A stretch of 20,016 nt of DNA, from contig DITW01000008.1 in assembly GCA_002422945.1 (NCBI GenBank), forward strand, positions 68,516 to 88,531. The letters are read 5' to 3'. The notes below the pieces were generated by a model that had not been told where the DNA came from, made no database searches, and saw only the letters and a program-made list of their open reading frames with translations. Source of the DNA: Sphingomonadales bacterium UBA6174. Lineage in GTDB: Bacteria; Pseudomonadota; Alphaproteobacteria; Sphingomonadales; Sphingomonadaceae. Positions 16,416-20,016 of this stretch are shown one piece after another; the stretch's first letter is position 1, and each line of letters starts with the position of its first letter. The position numbers and the translations under genes were made by a program.

Positions 16416-17444
16416 ATGGCGTTGTTGGTAAATTATTTGCGTTCTGTCGAGGCCTTGGTCGTTGGGGCGGGGCATTCTTTGTCTCGGGACGCGCAATTAT
16501 CTCTGTTTGACCGTGCCGATTGGTTCAGGCTGCTGGACCGCCATTTCCCTGCGGGTGAGGCGCTGCGCATCGCATATGTCACGGATGGCAATGGCGCGCA
16601 TTGCTGGCTGCCGCTCATGATCCACAAGAAAAAGGGGTCGGCCTGGGCCTGTTGGTATAGCTTGAAATTCCAGCCGATATGGGCGGGGACCGAGGATAAA
16701 GGTCGCCGCGTCACCTTGCTCGCCGCCATTGCGCGCGATTTGAAGCGTCATTGCGGCACCTTATCGCTATATCCTGTCCCATCCGAACGCGGGATCGCGG
16801 ACCTGATCGGCACGGCCTTTCGCCTATCAGGATGGATGGTCGAGCACATGGACAGCGGCGCAAACTGGGTGGCCGATACCAAGGACTTAAGCTTCACCGC
16901 CTATTGGTCCGCCCGCCCTTCCCGCCTGCGTAACACTGTTCAGCGCCGTGCCATACAGGCTGGTCTGGAAATACATATTCACCGCGAATATCAGATTGAT
17001 ATCTGGAATGATTATGAAACAGTCTATGGCAATAGCTGGAAGCCGGAAGAAGGCGCGCCCGGCTTTGTTCGTGACATGGCGCAAGCCGCAGGACGTGACG
17101 GCAGTTTAAGGCTGGGCATCGCTTATCGACAAGGCAAACCAGTGGCCTGCCAGCTCTGGACAGTCGATCATGATGTCGCGATCATTCATAAGCTGAGTTA
17201 CGCCCATCACGCCCGCAGCTTTTCCCCCGGTACGTTGTTGAGCGAAGCGATGTTCCGATATGTCCTCGATAATGACCATCCCCATCGCATCGATTTCGGC
17301 ACCGGCGATGATGCATATAAAGCAGATTGGATGGACCGAAAATTACCATTGGCGCGGATGACAATGGCTCACCCCCTTCGTATAAGCGGCGTCCTCGCGC
17401 TTACTGAAACGGCACTTCGCCGGGTCGCAAGGCGCGTCCGATGA
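16416..17444 (+). CDS. GNAT/FemAB-like acyltransferase (Acetyltransf_6 type)
   Basis: The 342-residue soluble protein has an N-terminal half beginning near LFDRADWFRLLDRHFP and a C-terminal GNAT-6 (BioF2-like) domain at about residues 155-300. In the latter are WSARPSRLRNTVQRR, YGNSWKPEEG, the core strand LRLGIAYRQGKPVACQLW and DFGTGDDAYKADWM. It is distinct from, but related in fold to, the FemAB-like protein at 5417-6487. In this setting it probably moves an acyl or aminoacyl group, perhaps from the ACP encoded next, to an unknown acceptor. The start at 16416 is the first ATG; no strong ribosome site is present, so a later start is possible. It heads the plus-strand operon. Confidence 0.82.
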   Translation: MALLVNYLRSVEALVVGAGHSLSRDAQLSLFDRADWFRLLDRHFPAGEALRIAYVTDGNGAHCWLPLMIHKKKGSAWACWYSLKFQPIWAGTEDKGRRVTLLAAIARDLKRHCGTLSLYPVPSERGIADLIGTAFRLSGWMVEHMDSGANWVADTKDLSFTAYWSARPSRLRNTVQRRAIQAGLEIHIHREYQIDIWNDYETVYGNSWKPEEGAPGFVRDMAQAAGRDGSLRLGIAYRQGKPVACQLWTVDHDVAIIHKLSYAHHARSFSPGTLLSEAMFRYVLDNDHPHRIDFGTGDDAYKADWMDRKLPLARMTMAHPLRISGVLALTETALRRVARRVR

Positions 17445-17462
17445 TCGATCGAAGGAAAAATT

Positions 17463-17732
17463 ATGCCCGATATCAGCGCTCTCGACCTGCAACTGCGCGC
17501 GCTTATGTCTTCGACGCTGGGAATCAGCGAGGATCGCGTCGCCGCGTTCAATGCAGAAACGCTGCTGTTCGGCGCGTTGCCGGAACTCGATTCCATGGCA
17601 GTTGCCAGTCTGTTGACGGAATTGGAAGATCATTTCGGCATAACGGTCGAGGATGAAGACCTCGATGGCACCTTATTCGAAAATTATGGCAACCTCCTCG
17701 CCTATCTCATTGGTAAAAAATCAAATAAATGA
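17463..17732 (+). CDS. Acyl carrier protein of the exosortase A locus
   Basis: The 89-residue acidic protein has the four-helix carrier pattern, with LDSMAVASLLTELEDHFGI around residues 43-61. The Ser of LDSM (residue 45) is the expected phosphopantetheine attachment site. The C-terminus is basic (GKKSNK). It is not a housekeeping AcpP, whose motif is normally DSLD. Such carriers are usual in XrtA loci next to an acyl ligase and hydrolases, which suggests that the ligase at 14845-16392 loads it. A strong AAGGA lies six bases before the ATG, 18 bases after the previous stop. The stop codon at 17730-17732 overlaps an ATG (ATGA). Confidence 0.9.
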   Translation: MPDISALDLQLRALMSSTLGISEDRVAAFNAETLLFGALPELDSMAVASLLTELEDHFGITVEDEDLDGTLFENYGNLLAYLIGKKSNK

Positions 17733-18441
17733 TTTTGATCTAACGGTCGTTCAGCGGTTCGTAACCGCGACGACCGGACATATCTGGCTAAGCGGCTGGC
17801 TCGGTGACAATGGCCGCCATCTGTTATTCGTGCCGCCCTTATTTGCCGAAATGAACCGATGCCGCCGCTTGATAGCGGACTGTGCCATGATGCTGGCGCA
17901 TTTGGGCTTTTCCTGCTGGATCATCGATCTTCCCGGCACCGGGGAAAGCGAGGCCGATCCGGCGCTGCTATCGCTCGATGATTGGCATGATGCCGTGGAC
18001 AGCGCCGCAGCCGACATCAAGGCCGATGCCATCATCGCCCTACGAGGCGGCGCGATCTTGGGGCGACACAGTCAGCACCTCCCGCATTGGTCGCTATCCG
18101 CCATGGATGGACAGATGATCATCCGTGAATTGCTCCGCCTGCGCATGGCCAGCGACCGTGGATTGGGCAAGCTATCCACCACTGCGCAATTGACAGCCAT
18201 TGCTAGTCATCTCGGTCTCGAAATCGGTGGATATTGGTTATCGCCAGCCCTGTTTGATGGGCTTTCAAATGAAATATTATTAAGTTATCCCAATTCAATA
18301 TCCTATCAACTTGAGAATAATATTAAGGGCGGTGAAGACCCCATGCTTGCAGGCGAACCGATGTGGCGTCACGCCGAGCCGGGCCGCTCTCTCTCTATGG
18401 CAGCGGCGATGGCCAATGCGATCGCAACATGGCTCGATTGA
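17710..18441 (+). CDS. Exosortase A system-associated hydrolase 2 (alpha/beta fold), start damaged or unusual
   Basis: The recognised protein runs from VVQRFVTATTGHIWLSGW to WLD, about 235 residues, and resembles the XrtA-linked hydrolase 2 family (TIGR03101 by memory). LFVPPLFAEMNRCRRL and DLPGTGESEADP are the typical early blocks. The usual G-x-S-x-G nucleophile elbow is not present: the corresponding place reads ALRGGAIL, as family members commonly have GLRxGA, so hydrolase activity is doubtful. No standard start is near the homology boundary. TTG 17710 is given as the closest in-frame candidate; ATG 17686 and ATG 17653 lie deeper inside the ACP gene. The natural coupled ATG at 17729 is out of frame by one base. 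The stop overlaps the next start as TGATG. Confidence 0.72.
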   Translation: MVKNQINDFDLTVVQRFVTATTGHIWLSGWLGDNGRHLLFVPPLFAEMNRCRRLIADCAMMLAHLGFSCWIIDLPGTGESEADPALLSLDDWHDAVDSAAADIKADAIIALRGGAILGRHSQHLPHWSLSAMDGQMIIRELLRLRMASDRGLGKLSTTAQLTAIASHLGLEIGGYWLSPALFDGLSNEILLSYPNSISYQLENNIKGGEDPMLAGEPMWRHAEPGRSLSMAAAMANAIATWLD

Positions 18442-19259
18442 TGCGCGCGCTCATCACTTTCACCTGCGAAGGCGTATCATTGGCCGCCACGCTTGATCAG
18501 GCGGACGAGGCTGACACCGCGTTGCTGATCGTCAGCGGTGGCACCGAAATTCGCAGCGGCGCCCATCAGAGCATGGCGCAACTTGCAGGCCATTTGCGCC
18601 ACCATCAGATCCATGTCCTGCGCTTTGACCGGCGAGGCATTGGCGATAGCGGGGGAATTGACCCCGGCTTTGAGAATACCGCCCCAGACATCGCCGCCGC
18701 CATCGCCGCGTTGCGCCACGCATGTCCGAATGTTCGCCGGATCTATGCCTATGGCAATTGCGACGCGGCGGCGGCGCTGGTGCTGCACCATCTCCCGTTG
18801 GGACTATCCGGGCTATTGCTCAGCAATATATGGACGATTGATGATGTGACTGACCAGTCCCTCCCCCCGTCATCCGCCATCCGCGCGCGCTATTTCAGGC
18901 AATTGACCAGCATTTCCGGATGGAAAAAACTTATAACAATGTCAGTTGATTATAGAAAACTTTTGACAGGTATTTTCAAGATAATCACCCCTACACCCCC
19001 ATCTCTTCCCGGCGCACTTGTCGCCCGACTGGGTCGCGCTTTGGCGCAGAGCGACCTGCCCGTGCACATCCTGCTCGCCAGCCATGACAATCAAGCCATC
19101 GCCTTTGCCGATGCATGGTCAGGACCGTATTTTACCGAAGCGCGGGGCCGTTCGAATATCTACATCAATCAATATAACACGGCCTCGCACAGCTTTGCTG
19201 GCGAGGCCGATGCAGCCGCATTGCGGGCATTCTGCTTGCGGGCTTTACGCGGGAATTAA
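18441..19259 (+). CDS. Exosortase A system-associated hydrolase 1 (alpha/beta fold)
   Basis: From ATG 18441 the product has 272 residues and an alpha/beta hydrolase fold. VSGGTEIRSGAHQSMAQLA (about 30-48) and FDRRGIGDSGG (about 62-72) match the XrtA-linked hydrolase 1 family (TIGR03100 by memory). The nucleophile elbow is YGNCDAAAAL near residue 103, so the nucleophile position holds Cys in place of Ser, as in the family. Asp in LLASHDNQAI and His in ASHSFAGEAD near the end complete a plausible triad. It may act as a thioesterase or acyl transferase on the ACP-bound compound; this is inference. ATG 18441 is preferred over 18363 and 18429 because it overlaps the previous stop (TGATG) and starts right at the domain. 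Confidence 0.87.
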   Translation: MRALITFTCEGVSLAATLDQADEADTALLIVSGGTEIRSGAHQSMAQLAGHLRHHQIHVLRFDRRGIGDSGGIDPGFENTAPDIAAAIAALRHACPNVRRIYAYGNCDAAAALVLHHLPLGLSGLLLSNIWTIDDVTDQSLPPSSAIRARYFRQLTSISGWKKLITMSVDYRKLLTGIFKIITPTPPSLPGALVARLGRALAQSDLPVHILLASHDNQAIAFADAWSGPYFTEARGRSNIYINQYNTASHSFAGEADAAALRAFCLRALRGN

Positions 19260-20016
19260 CCCGCGTGGCCGAGGAAGCGTTCGGCATCAAGTGCCGCCAT
19301 GCAGCCGGTGCCTGCTGCCGTTACGGCCTGACGATAGATGCGGTCGGCGACATCGCCACAGGCGAACACGCCCGGCACATTTGTCATCGTCCGGCCCGGT
19401 TCGACCAACATATAGCCTTCATTATCAAGCGCGAGATGGCCCTTGAAAATATCGGTCGCAGGCTGGTGGCCAATGGCGACAAAACCGCCATCGACATCAA
19501 TGGTTTGCAGCGCGCCGCTGTTCAAGTCACGCAATTCCATCGCGACCAGACCTTCCGGCTGGCCGCCACCGATGAAGCGGCTAACTTCATGATTCCAGAT
19601 CACCTTGATGTGCGGATGGGCGAACAGGCGATCCTGCAAGATCTTCTCGGCACGCAGCGTGTCGCGACGGTGGATCAAGGTGACGTCCTGGCTGTGGTTG
19701 GTGAGGTATAACGCCTCTTCCACTGCCGTATTGCCGCCACCGATCACCGCAACCTTCTTGCCGCGATAGAAGAACCCGTCACAAGTGGCACAGGCAGACA
19801 CGCCCTTGCCGCCCAGTTCCTGTTCCCCCGGCACCCCCAGCCACTTGGCCTGCGCCCCGGTCGAGATAACCAGCGTATCGCCGATGTAGATATCGCCGCT
19901 ATCGCCGATGGCCGTGTATGGCGGGCCATTCGCCAGATCGACTTCGACGATGGTGTCCCACATCATCCGCGTTCCGACATGTTCGGCCTGCGCCTGCATT
20001 TCCTGCATCAGCCAGG
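19256..20016 (-). CDS. trxB: Thioredoxin reductase, C-terminal part (partial)
   Basis: The gene runs out of the window on the right, so the N-terminus with the first FAD-binding motif is missing; about 252 residues are visible. The redox-active pair is in ACATCDGFF, followed by the NADPH-binding IGGGNTAVEEALYL and HRRDTLRAEK, and by the FAD-binding C-terminal block GVFACGDVADRIYRQAVTAAGTGCMAA. The enzyme reduces thioredoxin with NADPH in the cytoplasm. It is a flanking housekeeping gene convergent with hydrolase 1: its TAA stop is read from the same TTAA (19256-19259) as the TAA of the hydrolase on the other strand. Confidence 0.97.
   Translation of the reverse strand, partial: WLMQEMQAQAEHVGTRMMWDTIVEVDLANGPPYTAIGDSGDIYIGDTLVISTGAQAKWLGVPGEQELGGKGVSACATCDGFFYRGKKVAVIGGGNTAVEEALYLTNHSQDVTLIHRRDTLRAEKILQDRLFAHPHIKVIWNHEVSRFIGGGQPEGLVAMELRDLNSGALQTIDVDGGFVAIGHQPATDIFKGHLALDNEGYMLVEPGRTMTNVPGVFACGDVADRIYRQAVTAAGTGCMAALDAERFLGHAG

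Overview
The window looks like chromosomal DNA of an alphaproteobacterium, most likely a sphingomonad (Sphingomonadales). The evidence is the flanking housekeeping genes (acs end, DUF2721 gene and purC on the left, trxB on the right) and, between them, a nearly complete exosortase A (XrtA/EpsH-type) exopolysaccharide locus with the gene complement and order seen in that group. Family names are recalled from known XrtA-associated families; no search was run.

Layout: 1-134 is the 3' end of acs; 148-618 encodes a DUF2721 membrane protein; 783-1565 is purC, followed by a strong two-way hairpin terminator. From 16392 down to 1635 almost everything is on the minus strand: acyl-CoA ligase, PLP-dependent decarboxylase, a 139-base non-coding gap, outer-membrane export lipoprotein, Wzz-like chain-length protein, tyrosine autokinase, outer-membrane beta-barrel, secretion-type ATPase, polysaccharide deacetylase, FemAB-like protein, a broken sugar transferase, exosortase A with an EpsI tail, and an asparagine-synthase-like amidotransferase. 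Divergently, 16416-19259 on the plus strand carries a GNAT/FemAB-like acyltransferase, an acyl carrier protein and two alpha/beta hydrolases. The 3' part of trxB runs in from the right end, and its stop codon overlaps that of the last hydrolase.

Probable joint function: the export protein, Wzz, kinase, beta-barrel, deacetylase and amidotransferase should assemble, modify and export an exopolysaccharide. XrtA should cut PEP-CTERM proteins at the membrane. Ligase, decarboxylase, ACP, GNAT and the two hydrolases form an acyl/amino-acid side module whose chemistry is not known. Many adjacent genes overlap by 1 or 4 bases (ATGA, TGATG, TAATG), which suggests translational coupling.

The most notable thing is damage at the centre of the locus. 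The sugar transferase matches its family for only about 155 residues and then runs directly, out of frame, into exosortase A, which has lost its usual first membrane helix and its own start. One deletion explains both. A second, smaller lesion is probable at the start of hydrolase 2: one extra T in a T4 run would restore an ATGA-coupled start. Either could be natural decay or a sequence/assembly error. No PEP-CTERM substrate, intact glycosyltransferase, prsK/prsR-type regulator, tRNA, rRNA, CRISPR array or insertion sequence was recognised. No stretch over 300 bases lacks a gene; the longest gaps are 619-782 and 13477-13615.
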